A stretch of DNA of 41,156 bases from Betaproteobacteria bacterium RIFCSPLOWO2_02_FULL_66_14 (GTDB taxonomy: Bacteria; Pseudomonadota; Gammaproteobacteria; Burkholderiales; SG8-39): assembly GCA_001770475.1 (NCBI GenBank), contig MERB01000007.1:202-41357 (forward strand), written 5' to 3'. The position numbers and the translations under genes are program-made. The first letter of the stretch is position 1. Every line of letters starts with the position of its first letter. This document shows positions 1 to 7,340 of this stretch, in pieces. The notes under the pieces were generated by a model. That model saw nothing but the letters and a program-made list of their open reading frames with translations, had not been told where the DNA came from and did not search any database.

Positions 1-1099
1 TCAGCAAGTCCGCGCACAGCCGCAGGGACTCACCGCGCGCATCGGTCTTCACGCCGCGCGCCTTCAGTTGCGTCGCGAGGGCGCCCGCGCGAGGGTGAAC
101 GAAAGTGACGAAGGCGCCGTAATCCGGGCCTGCGCCCGTCACTGCGAGTCCACGCTCCTCCAGCATCGCGGCGAAACGTCCTTTTTGCGCGAGGTGAAAC
201 GCGCGCAGCCGCTCGACGCCGACCTCGAGCGTGAACTCCAGCCCGGCGAGCGCCTGCACCGGAGCGAGCACCGGCGGCGTGGACTCGAGCCAACCATCGC
301 CGCCAGGCGCAAAGCGCGGCGGGTCCGGGCGCTCGTAGGAAAACGGCGCTTCCTTGGCGAACCACCCCGTGTCGAGCGTGCGAAGTCCATGGTGCCGCGG
401 GTGCACATAGAGCCAGCAGGCGCCGGGTCCGCCGCGCGTGTACTTGTAGGAGCCGCCGACGGCGAAATCGGCACCAAGCGCTGCGAGATCGAGCGGCAAC
501 ACGCCCGCGTGGTGGTAGACGTCGAGCAGCACCTTGGCGTCGGCGGCGTGCGCGCGCCGGATGATCTCGTCGACGCCTTGCAGGATCTCGCCGCTGCGAA
601 AGAACACGGTCGAACAGACCACGACGTCCGTGGTCTGCGCGAGCGCGCCGAGAATCGCCTCGGCGCGCGGCGGCACCAGCGCGAGTTCGATTCGCCCGCG
701 CTCGCGGTAGCTGCGCAGCACGAAATCGAGCGAATCGAATTCGGCGTCGGTCGCGACCACCCGGATGCGATCGTCGTGCGCGTTCAGCACCGCTCGAAGG
801 CCCTGTGCGGCGCTCGTTTTCGGCACGATCGAGTCCGGCGTCGGCGACCCGGTGAGTTGCGCCGTGAGGACGCGGAACCGCTCGCGCGCCGCGAGCCAAT
901 CGCTCCAGGCCTCGCCCATGTCGCGGTACCAGGCCTCCAGGGCGCGCGCCACGTCGTCGGCCATGCGGTCGGGCGGCCTTCCGAGCGAGTGGTTCGCGAG
1001 GTAGATCGGCCGCCCAGGTGCGAGCGCCCGCGTGAACAACGGCCGTACGCGCCCTGCGATGAGCGCTTCGTCGAGCGGCGCCTCGGCGAGGTCGATCAC
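1..1099 (-). CDS. kynU: kynureninase, 3'-truncated by the window edge
   Basis: Kynureninase is a PLP-dependent enzyme that cleaves kynurenine to anthranilate and alanine (or 3-hydroxykynurenine to 3-hydroxyanthranilate) in the cytosolic tryptophan degradation pathway. The frame is open for 366 codons from a GTG at 1099 to the window edge, against about 410-420 residues for the family, so only the C-terminal end is missing. Visible features are an N-terminal YLANHSLG block (about residues 33-40), and [12 protein letters not shown], in which K219 is the expected PLP lysine. The GTG start overlaps the TGA stop of kynA (GTGA), which suggests translational coupling. No other start has this coupling. 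Assignment is firm; the end and the final length cannot be seen. Confidence 0.93.
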   Translation of the reverse strand, partial: MIDLAEAPLDEALIAGRVRPLFTRALAPGRPIYLANHSLGRPPDRMADDVARALEAWYRDMGEAWSDWLAARERFRVLTAQLTGSPTPDSIVPKTSAAQGLRAVLNAHDDRIRVVATDAEFDSLDFVLRSYRERGRIELALVPPRAEAILGALAQTTDVVVCSTVFFRSGEILQGVDEIIRRAHAADAKVLLDVYHHAGVLPLDLAALGADFAVGGSYKYTRGGPGACWLYVHPRHHGLRTLDTGWFAKEAPFSYERPDPPRFAPGGDGWLESTPPVLAPVQALAGLEFTLEVGVERLRAFHLAQKGRFAAMLEERGLAVTGAGPDYGAFVTFVHPRAGALATQLKARGVKTDARGESLRLCADLL

Positions 1100-1923
1100 T
1101 TCTTCTCGATCGTGGTGCGCACTTCGATCAGCTCCGGAAACAGGGCGTGCTCGAGCGTCTTTCGCAGAAACGCCACGCCCGCGGTGCCTCCGGTGCCGCG
1201 CTTGAAACCGATCACCCGCTCGACCGTCTTGACGTGGCGGAAACGCCAGAGCTGGAAGTTCTCTTCGACGTCGACGAGCTTCTCGCACATGTCGTAGGCG
1301 TCCCAATGCTCGTTCGGGCTCTCGTAGATCGTGCGGAACACCGCAACGACCGCGGAATGATGCTGGTAGGGCGCAGTCCAGTCGCGCTCGATGCGTTCCG
1401 GGGGCACCGGCAGGCCGCGGCGCGCGAGCAGGCGCAGGAATTCGTCGTACAGGCTGGGCGCCTGCAGCAATTCAACCAGGCGCGCGTGGGCGCGCGGGTC
1501 GTGGCGGTGCAGTTCGAGCAGCCCGGCCGCCTTGTTGCCCAGCATGAATTCGATGGCGCGGAACTGAAACGACTGCAGACCGGAGGCCGGCCCGAGCACG
1601 TCACGGAACTGGACGTATTCCGTCGGAGTGAGCGTCTCGAGCACCGACCATTGCTCGAAGAGCTGCCGCTGCACCTGCTTGGCGCGTGCGAGGATCTTGA
1701 AGCACGGCGCAAGCTGGTCGGCCTGCACGTGCGCGATCGCGGCGGCCAGTTCGTGCACCAGGAGCTTCATCCAGAGTTCCGCGGTCTGATGCTGGATGAT
1801 GAACAGCATCTCGTCATGGTGCTTCGAGCGCGGCTGCTGCGCCGAGAGCAGCAGGTCGAGCCGCAGGTAGCCCCCGTAGGAAGTCTCGGGTGCGAGGTTG
1901 GTGTGGTATCCGGATTCGTTCAT
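1096..1923 (-). CDS. kynA: tryptophan 2,3-dioxygenase
   Basis: Heme enzyme that opens the indole ring of L-tryptophan to N-formylkynurenine, the first step of the kynurenine pathway. The 275-aa length matches bacterial TDOs. Near the N-terminus it has [15 protein letters not shown] and the [11 protein letters not shown] block that lines the active site. Near the C-terminus [22 protein letters not shown] contains the histidine expected to ligate the heme and the GTGGT loop. The start at 1923 is preceded by GAGGGAG at a usable distance. Its stop overlaps the kynU start. The middle enzyme of the pathway, kynurenine formamidase, is not in this window and may lie beyond the left edge. Confidence 0.96.
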   Translation of the reverse strand: MNESGYHTNLAPETSYGGYLRLDLLLSAQQPRSKHHDEMLFIIQHQTAELWMKLLVHELAAAIAHVQADQLAPCFKILARAKQVQRQLFEQWSVLETLTPTEYVQFRDVLGPASGLQSFQFRAIEFMLGNKAAGLLELHRHDPRAHARLVELLQAPSLYDEFLRLLARRGLPVPPERIERDWTAPYQHHSAVVAVFRTIYESPNEHWDAYDMCEKLVDVEENFQLWRFRHVKTVERVIGFKRGTGGTAGVAFLRKTLEHALFPELIEVRTTIEKK

Positions 1924-1949
1924 GGCGGCTCCCTCAGTGAAGCGGCGAC

Positions 1950-1955
1950 TATAAT
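1950..1955 (+). promoter_or_regulatory. -10 box upstream of the glutathione S-transferase gene
   Basis: A perfect TATAAT lies 27 nt before the ATG at 1983, in the 59-nt divergent gap between kynA and the GST gene. No good -35 hexamer is visible at 16-18 nt upstream. A Shine-Dalgarno GGAG precedes the ATG. Confidence 0.45.
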
Positions 1956-1982
1956 GCCACGCCCCCTGCGATCGGAGACGTC

Positions 1983-2639
1983 ATGCTCAAGTTGTGCGGT
2001 TTTCGCGTCAGCAACTACCACAACAAGGTGCTCATCGCGCTCTACGAGAAGGGCGTCGCGTTCGAGGAGGATTCGAACTGCTTTCCGTCGCAGGAGGACG
2101 AGTACCTCGCGAAAAGCCCGATGGGCAAGGTGCCGTATTTGTCGGTCGACGGAACGCTGCTCCGCGAGTCCGGGGTGATTCTCGAATATCTCGAGGACGC
2201 TTATCCGGAGCGGCCGCTCCTGCCGAAGGATCCGCTCGAGCGCGCGCGGGTGCGCGAGCTGCTCGCGTTCATGGAGCTGCACCTGGAACTCGTGGTCCGG
2301 CGTCTCTATGGCGGACTGTTCTTCGGCCGCCCGTATACCGACGAAACCAAATCTGAGGTCGAACGCGGCATCGCCAAGGGCGTACGCGCCTTCAAGGCCG
2401 TTGCGCGGTTCGAACCCTTTCTCGCGGGTCCGGCGCTGACGCTCGCCGATTGCGCCGCGTTCGTTCACCTGCCGATCGTCTCGATGGCGACCAGGCAGGC
2501 CTATGGGCGCGATGCGCTCGAGGACATTCCGCAGCTGAAGCCGTACCTCAAGATGCTCGGCGAGCGCCCGGCGTTCGCGCGGGTCAACGAGGGCCGCAAG
2601 GCTGCGCAGGCGGAGATGGCGGCTCGCGCAAAGAAATGA
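1983..2639 (+). CDS. glutathione S-transferase family protein
   Basis: 218-aa cytosolic GST-like protein. Residues 1-80 form the thioredoxin-fold glutathione-binding half: LCGFRVSNYHNKVLIALYEKG carries the N-terminal SxxxxK-type active-site loop, SPMGKVPYLSVDG holds the cis-proline region, and LRESGVILEYLED holds the Glu-Ser pair that contacts glutathione. Residues about 90-215 are the all-helical C-terminal domain. Substrate cannot be told from sequence. The start at 1983 has a CGGAG Shine-Dalgarno and a TATAAT about 30 nt upstream. The next gene starts 4 nt after its stop, so the two are probably co-transcribed. It does not match the zeta-class maleylacetoacetate isomerase motif closely enough to name it. 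Confidence 0.88.
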   Translation: MLKLCGFRVSNYHNKVLIALYEKGVAFEEDSNCFPSQEDEYLAKSPMGKVPYLSVDGTLLRESGVILEYLEDAYPERPLLPKDPLERARVRELLAFMELHLELVVRRLYGGLFFGRPYTDETKSEVERGIAKGVRAFKAVARFEPFLAGPALTLADCAAFVHLPIVSMATRQAYGRDALEDIPQLKPYLKMLGERPAFARVNEGRKAAQAEMAARAKK

Positions 2640-2643
2640 CGGC

Positions 2644-3276
2644 GTGGCCGCGCTGACGGAGTATCTGCGGTTCATCGTCACGCTCACTGCGGTCGTCGAT
2701 CCGTTTCTCGCGATTCCGTTCTTCCTGTCGTTCACTGCGCGGTATGACGCCGCCGAGCGCGCGGCGCTCGCTCGCACCGTGGTGCTGACGGTATTCGCGG
2801 TGCTGGCGCTTTCGGCGATCCTGGGCGACGCGCTGCTCAACTACATTGGTGCGAGCCTGCCTGCATTTCGCGTCGGCGGCGGGCTGGTGCTGCTGCTGAT
2901 GGCGCTCGCGATGCTGAACGCGCAGGCGGGCGGCGTGCGCCAGTCGAAGGCCGAGGCGCGCGAACTCGAGGCGGGCGAAGTGCCGGGGGTCGTGCCGCTC
3001 GCGATTCCGCTCCTCGCGGGGCCGGGCGCGATCAGCACTTCGATCATCGCCGCGGGTGACGGCGGGATCGGTCACCAGACGGTGGTCGTCGCCTGCATCG
3101 GGCTGGTGTGCCTGCTCTCATGGGTCATTCTGCTACGCGCGCACCAGGTGGGGAGCCGCCTTGGCACGACCGGCCTCAACGTCGCGACGCGAATCCTCGG
3201 TCTGCTGCTCGCCGCCATGGCGGTGCAGACGATGGCCGACGGTCTGAAGGGCCTGTTTCCGGTTCTCGCGCGCTGA
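2644..3276 (+). CDS. MarC family integral membrane protein
   Basis: 210-aa polytopic inner-membrane protein with about six hydrophobic segments. The start is GTG at 2644, 4 nt after the GST stop. Family hallmarks are the N-terminal VDPFLAIPFFLSFT block, a middle VPLAIPLLAGPGAISTSI block and the C-terminal GLLLAAMAVQTMADGL. The family is widespread (MarC, YchE, YhgN of E. coli) but its function is not established; the original link to multiple antibiotic resistance was not upheld. Its likely co-transcription with a GST gene gives little functional information. It converges on the thioesterase gene with a 51-bp gap. Confidence 0.9.
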   Translation: MAALTEYLRFIVTLTAVVDPFLAIPFFLSFTARYDAAERAALARTVVLTVFAVLALSAILGDALLNYIGASLPAFRVGGGLVLLLMALAMLNAQAGGVRQSKAEARELEAGEVPGVVPLAIPLLAGPGAISTSIIAAGDGGIGHQTVVVACIGLVCLLSWVILLRAHQVGSRLGTTGLNVATRILGLLLAAMAVQTMADGLKGLFPVLAR

Positions 3277-3327
3277 CCGGACGGGACGCGAAGCGGGCGC
3301 CTGCGGGAACCTTGCCGCCGGCGCAGC

Positions 3328-3741
3328 TTACGCGGCGCGGATGGGCCTCGGCTTGCCTTTGCCGTCGATCGCGACGTAGGTGAGCGTTGCTTCGGTGACT
3401 TTCACCACCCGCGTGTCCTCGCGGCCGCGCTCGGCGTACACCTCGACGTTGATCGTGATCGAGGTGTGTCCGGTCCGAACCACGTCGGCGTACAGCGAAA
3501 GCAGGTCGCCGATCTGCACCGGCTGCTTGAAGACGAAGGCGTTCACGGCGACCGTGGCGACGCGGCCGCGAGCGAGGCGTCCCGCGACGATGCCGCCCGC
3601 GATGTCCACCTGCGCCATGATCCAGCCGCCGAAGATGTCGCCGTTCTGGTTCGCGTCCGCCGGCATCGGCAGCACCCGGAGCGCCGGCTGGCGGTCTTCC
3701 GGCAGCGCGAGTCCGGGCGGTTGATGCGAGGCCCTGCCCAT
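3328..3741 (-). CDS. YciA-type hotdog acyl-CoA thioesterase
   Basis: 137-aa hotdog-fold protein predicted to hydrolyse acyl-CoA to free acid and CoA. The NQNGDIFGGWIMAQVD block (about residues 31-46) is the conserved substrate and active-site motif of the YciA/acyl-CoA hydrolase family. AVNAFVFKQPVQIGDLLSLYADV and TEATLTYVAID follow in the expected order. It lies 2 nt after the stop of the fadB-like gene and is the last gene of the psrA-fadE-fadI-fadB cluster. This suggests that it trims or recycles CoA from beta-oxidation intermediates. The ATG at 3741 gives a slightly long N-terminal tail of about 30 residues; an internal ATG at MPADANQNG (3666) is a possible alternative. Confidence 0.87.
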   Translation of the reverse strand: MGRASHQPPGLALPEDRQPALRVLPMPADANQNGDIFGGWIMAQVDIAGGIVAGRLARGRVATVAVNAFVFKQPVQIGDLLSLYADVVRTGHTSITINVEVYAERGREDTRVVKVTEATLTYVAIDGKGKPRPIRAA

Positions 3742-3743
3742 GC

Positions 3744-5669
3744 CTACTTGCGCGAGGCGAGGTAGTGCAGCGGGCCGCCGCGGAAGGGCGCGAATCCGGT
3801 GCCGAACACGAGGCCGGCGTCGATCAGATCGGCGTCCGCAACGATGCCCTGGGCGTGCACCGCCGACGCTTCCGTGAGATAGGGCTCGATCAGGGCCTCG
3901 GTCAGATTGCCGTCCGTGCGTGCCGCCGCCGCCTTCACCGGCTTACCGCGCTCCCAGCGATAGATGCCCTGGCCGCTCTTGCGGCCGAGGTGACCGAGGG
4001 CGACCTTGTTGAGAAGCGCTCGCGGGGCGTCGGGTTCGCCCGAGGCGCCTTTCCTTGCGAGTTCCTTTCCCGCGGCCAGGCAGATGTCGAGACCGACCGT
4101 GTCCGCAAGTTCCATCGGTCCCATCGGCATCCCGAACGCCTCCATCGTCGCGTCGATCGCTTCGGGCTGAATGCCTTCGTCGAGCATTCGAAAGGCATTC
4201 TGGAGGTAGGGCCCGAGAACGCGATTGACGAGGAACCCGGGCGAATCCTTCACCGGCAGCGGCAACTTGTCGAGGAGACGCGCGAAAGCCGCGGCTTTTG
4301 CGGCGAGTTCAGGCGCGGTGCGCTCGCCCGAGATGATCTCGACCAGCATCATCTGCGGCACCGGATTGAAGAAGTGGATGCCGACGAGCCGCGCGGGATC
4401 CTTGAGCGCGGCGGCGATGTCGGCGAGCTTGAGGCTGGAAGTGTTGGTCGCGAGCACGGCGTCGGGCCGCGCGGTCGCCTCCACCCGCTCGAACAACTCG
4501 CGCTTCGCAGCGAGATTCTCGAAGATCGCCTCGATCACGAGATCGGCATGCGCCACGCCGGCGCCGGAGACATCCGGAATCAGCCGGTCGAGCGCGTCGC
4601 GCACGCGGCGTCGATCCCGAAGCCTGCGCTCGAAGAGCTTCGCCGCTCGCTTCACCGCGGGCGCGAGCCGCTCGGGCGAGGTGTCCTGCAGCGTCACCTT
4701 GATGCCGCGCATCGCGCACACCGCAGCGATGTCGCCACCCATCACGCCGGCGCCGATCACGTGAACGTGCCCGGGATTGAATTCGGCGCCCTTGCCGAGC
4801 GACTTCAGGCGGTCCTGAAGAAAGAACAGCCGGATCAGGTTCGCCGTGGTCGGGTGCTCGAACAGCGCCTTGAGCGAACAGGCCGGATCGTCCTTGCAGG
4901 CGATGGGATCGCCGTCGTATTTCCGCCAGGCGTGCAGGATCGCGTACGGCGCCGGGTAGTGTTCCGGTCGCGCGCGTTTCGCAACCTGCTTGCGCGCCTG
5001 CGACACGACCAGCCCGCGCAGCGGCCCGAGCATCAGGCGCTGGAGCAAAGGCAGTCGCCTCGGCGCAGGTGCCGCGAGCGTCACCATGCGCACGGTGTTC
5101 TCGAAGATCCGCAGCGGCACCGCCTCCGTCACGAGGCCGATGCGCTTTGCCTTGCGCGCGTCCACGCTCTTTCCGGTGAGCAGCATGTCGAACGCGGCCG
5201 CCGGGCCGACCAGCTTCGGCAGCCACATCAGACCGTGCCAGCTTGGCCAGATGCCGAGCATCACTTCGGGGAACGCAAAGCGCGTCTTCGGATCGTCGAG
5301 CGCGACGCGGTAGCGGCAGCCGAGCGCGAGCTCAAGCCCGCCACCCATGCAGAAACCGTTCACCATCGCGGTGGTCGGAAAGGGCAGGTCGCGCAGTTTC
5401 TGCGTCGCGTCCCAGCCCTTCCGGTTGAACTCGAACGCCTCGTCCGCGGTTTTCAACTTGACGAATTCGTTGACGTCCGCACCCGCGATGAAGTTGTCCT
5501 TCGCCGAGCGGATCACGAGGCCCTTGGGGCGCTCGGCGGCGATCGCATCGAGCGCTCCGCTCAGCTCTTCGATCGCATCGCGCGAAAACGTGTTCGTCGA
5601 TTCACCCGCCTTGTCGAACGTCAGCCAGACGAGTCCCTGCGAATCCTTTTCCCAGCGCCAGTGTTTCAT
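3744..5669 (-). CDS. fadB: bifunctional enoyl-CoA hydratase / 3-hydroxyacyl-CoA dehydrogenase (FadB-like)
   Basis: 641-aa multifunctional beta-oxidation enzyme. Residues 1-190 are a crotonase domain with GADVNEF (oxyanion hole region) and the two catalytic glutamates in GGGLELAL (E113) and FPEVMLGIWP (E135). Residues about 300-480 are the NAD-binding 3-hydroxyacyl-CoA dehydrogenase domain with the dinucleotide motif GAGVMG (306-311) and GIHFFNPVP containing the catalytic histidine. The C-terminal helical dehydrogenase domain follows (DSPGFLVNRVLGPYLQNAFRML). It is shorter than E. coli FadB (729 aa) and closer to the compact proteobacterial type. The thiolase gene lies upstream in the same direction, separated by 197 nt that hold dyad repeats. 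The thioesterase follows directly. The symbol is used in a functional sense. Confidence 0.93.
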   Translation of the reverse strand: MKHWRWEKDSQGLVWLTFDKAGESTNTFSRDAIEELSGALDAIAAERPKGLVIRSAKDNFIAGADVNEFVKLKTADEAFEFNRKGWDATQKLRDLPFPTTAMVNGFCMGGGLELALGCRYRVALDDPKTRFAFPEVMLGIWPSWHGLMWLPKLVGPAAAFDMLLTGKSVDARKAKRIGLVTEAVPLRIFENTVRMVTLAAPAPRRLPLLQRLMLGPLRGLVVSQARKQVAKRARPEHYPAPYAILHAWRKYDGDPIACKDDPACSLKALFEHPTTANLIRLFFLQDRLKSLGKGAEFNPGHVHVIGAGVMGGDIAAVCAMRGIKVTLQDTSPERLAPAVKRAAKLFERRLRDRRRVRDALDRLIPDVSGAGVAHADLVIEAIFENLAAKRELFERVEATARPDAVLATNTSSLKLADIAAALKDPARLVGIHFFNPVPQMMLVEIISGERTAPELAAKAAAFARLLDKLPLPVKDSPGFLVNRVLGPYLQNAFRMLDEGIQPEAIDATMEAFGMPMGPMELADTVGLDICLAAGKELARKGASGEPDAPRALLNKVALGHLGRKSGQGIYRWERGKPVKAAAARTDGNLTEALIEPYLTEASAVHAQGIVADADLIDAGLVFGTGFAPFRGGPLHYLASRK

Positions 5670-5709
5670 TTTTGGTTTTTCCAGAGGTTGGTGATTGCCC
5701 CGTCACTTC

Positions 5710-5840
5710 GATTCGGGCGCCAACTCGGCAGATCGGGGGAAGGGCAGATTTTCGGCCGCGGCATCGGTTTCGGTGTTCATCAGGCCTGCCGACTTGGCGC
5801 GGTGATTCTCGCGCCAAGCCGGCAGATCATGGGAAGGTCA
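5710..5840. repeat. three-arm dyad repeat between fadI and fadB
   Basis: Three related 15-nt arms lie here. Arm A (5717-5731) and arm C (5811-5825) are in the same orientation and differ at two positions. Arm B (5786-5800, CTGCCGACTTGGCGC) is inverted and complementary to either with a single mismatch. B and C form a hairpin with a 10-nt loop; B can instead pair with A. A and C sit inside longer direct repeats (about 37 nt, 5710-5746 and 5804-5840, roughly three quarters identical). The arm ends CTGCCGACTT are shared with the large palindrome at 7240-7285 on the other side of fadI. No open reading frame explains the segment. Confidence 0.75.
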
Positions 5841-5866
5841 AAGTCGCGCCGTCGTAAACCCACGCG

Positions 5867-7171
5867 CTACACCGCCTCTACGAGCATCGCGCCGCCCAGC
5901 CCGCCGCCGATGCAGATCGCGGCCATGCCGCGCTTTGCCTTGTTGCGTTTCAGCGTCTTCAGCAGGTGGAGCACGATGCGCGCTCCGGAAGCACCCACCG
6001 GATGTCCGAGCGCTATCGCGCCGCCGTCGACGTTGAGCCGGGATTGGTCGAGTTCACCGAGCGCCGCTTCGAGGCCGAGTTGCTCGCGGCAGTAGGTATC
6101 GTCCTTCCACGCCTCAAGGCACCCGAGCACCTGCGCGGCGAAGGCCTCGTTGATCTCCCAGTACTCGGGATCGTTCAGCGCGAGGCCATGGCGCTTCAGG
6201 ATGGGCGTCGCTGCGTGCACCGGTCCAAGGCCCATCTGGGCAGGATCGAGGCCCGCCCACTCGGAATCGACGATGCGGCCGATCGGCTCGAGGCCATGGC
6301 GTTTCACCGCCTCGTCGGACGCGAGCACGAGCCAGGCGGCGCCATCGGTGATCTGAGATGAATTGCCCGGCGTGACGTTGCCGTACTTGCGGTCGAAGAA
6401 CGGCTTCAGCTTGGCGAGGTTCTCGACCGAGGAATCGCGGCGCACGCCGTCGTCGAGCGCATACGCATTGCCGTCGCGGTCATACACCGCCTCGACTTCG
6501 CCGCCGCCCGAGGCGAGCGCGCCGCCATCCTGCGCAGCGACCACACGCTGGTGGCTGCGCACCGAAAAGGCATCCATCTGCGCGCGCGTGATGCCGAAAC
6601 GGTGCGCGAGGTTCTCCGCGGTCTGCCCCATGAGCAGGCCGACCATCGGGTCGGTGAGCCCCTTCATGATGGCGATCACCGGTGCGAGCAGCGCCTTCAC
6701 CGGCAGCTTCGCGAAGTGCGCCGCCTTCTGTCCAGCGGTTCGCGCCTGCATCATGTTCGCGAACCACAGCACCATCGCGTCGGCATACAGCAAGGGGGCG
6801 CGCGAAAGCGCGTCGACGCCGCCCGCGAGCACCAGGTGGGAGCGGCCGGCGAGGATGTTGTTGATGCCTGAGTCGAGCGCCTGCATGCCGCTCGCGCAGT
6901 TGCGCATCACCGTCCAGCCCGGAACTTTCTGACCGCATCCCAGGCGCAGCGCCACCACCCGGCCGACGTTGACTTCGTCGACCGAAGGCGCGGCGCAGCC
7001 GAGAATCACTTCGTCGAAGTCCGTGGGTGCGAATTTCTGCCGCAACAGGAGCGCGCGCCCCGCCTGGGTCGCGAGATCGCCCCCGGAAAACGGTCCCGGG
7101 CGGTTCTTCGCTTTGATGAACGGCGTGCGTGCGCCGTCGACTACGTACACCGGTCTTGTCATGGCTGCCAT
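5867..7171 (-). CDS. fadI: acetyl-CoA C-acyltransferase (3-ketoacyl-CoA thiolase)
   Basis: Thiolase of beta-oxidation, releasing acetyl-CoA from 3-ketoacyl-CoA. From the chosen ATG at 7171 the protein has 434 aa, close to the length of FadI. The catalytic cysteine is C92 in RNCASGMQALDSG. The C-terminal GHPVGASGARI carries the catalytic histidine and CIGGGLGGAM the second cysteine. I chose 7171 rather than the longer frame (7222) because AGGAG lies 7 nt upstream; the ATG at 7162 would place it 16 nt away. The gene lies between fadE and the fadB-like gene on the same strand, with a dyad-symmetric element on each side. Confidence 0.94.
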   Translation of the reverse strand: MAAMTRPVYVVDGARTPFIKAKNRPGPFSGGDLATQAGRALLLRQKFAPTDFDEVILGCAAPSVDEVNVGRVVALRLGCGQKVPGWTVMRNCASGMQALDSGINNILAGRSHLVLAGGVDALSRAPLLYADAMVLWFANMMQARTAGQKAAHFAKLPVKALLAPVIAIMKGLTDPMVGLLMGQTAENLAHRFGITRAQMDAFSVRSHQRVVAAQDGGALASGGGEVEAVYDRDGNAYALDDGVRRDSSVENLAKLKPFFDRKYGNVTPGNSSQITDGAAWLVLASDEAVKRHGLEPIGRIVDSEWAGLDPAQMGLGPVHAATPILKRHGLALNDPEYWEINEAFAAQVLGCLEAWKDDTYCREQLGLEAALGELDQSRLNVDGGAIALGHPVGASGARIVLHLLKTLKRNKAKRGMAAICIGGGLGGAMLVEAV

Positions 7172-7239
7172 GCTGCATCTCCTCTTGTCCCTGCTGCCGT
7201 TCCGCCAAGGGCGGCGCGGCATCGCGGGTTTACCGATCT

Positions 7240-7285
7240 CTGCCGACTTCGAAGTTTCGCGCGCGCGAAACTTCGAAGTCGGCAG
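7240..7285. repeat. perfect 46-bp palindrome between fadE and fadI
   Basis: The 23 bases 7240-7262 are the exact reverse complement of 7263-7285, with no spacer and no mismatch. The arm begins CTGCCGACTTCGAAG and ends in a CG-alternating centre. As RNA it would fold into a very stable hairpin between the fadE stop (7341) and the fadI start (7171). There is no T-tract after it in the direction of transcription, so it is not a standard terminator. Its outer 10 nt match arm B of the element at 5786-5800. Confidence 0.9.
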
Positions 7286-7340
7286 ACCGATGGAGTCAAA
7301 ACCGCGTTATCGTTTCCAATGGAACGGTCTCATCCAACCT

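Noticed and set aside
68-1297. A 409-codon plus-strand frame at the left edge
   Set aside because: It is antisense to kynU and kynA, whose motifs including the PLP lysine are intact on the minus strand.
3277-3327. Possible terminator between marC and the thioesterase gene
   Set aside because: The GC-rich inverted segments have several mismatches and no T-run on either strand.
3765-6095. A 776-codon open frame on the plus strand
   Set aside because: It runs antisense to fadB and part of fadI; its composition (Arg, His, Glu-rich, no domain) is the usual mirror of a high-GC gene.
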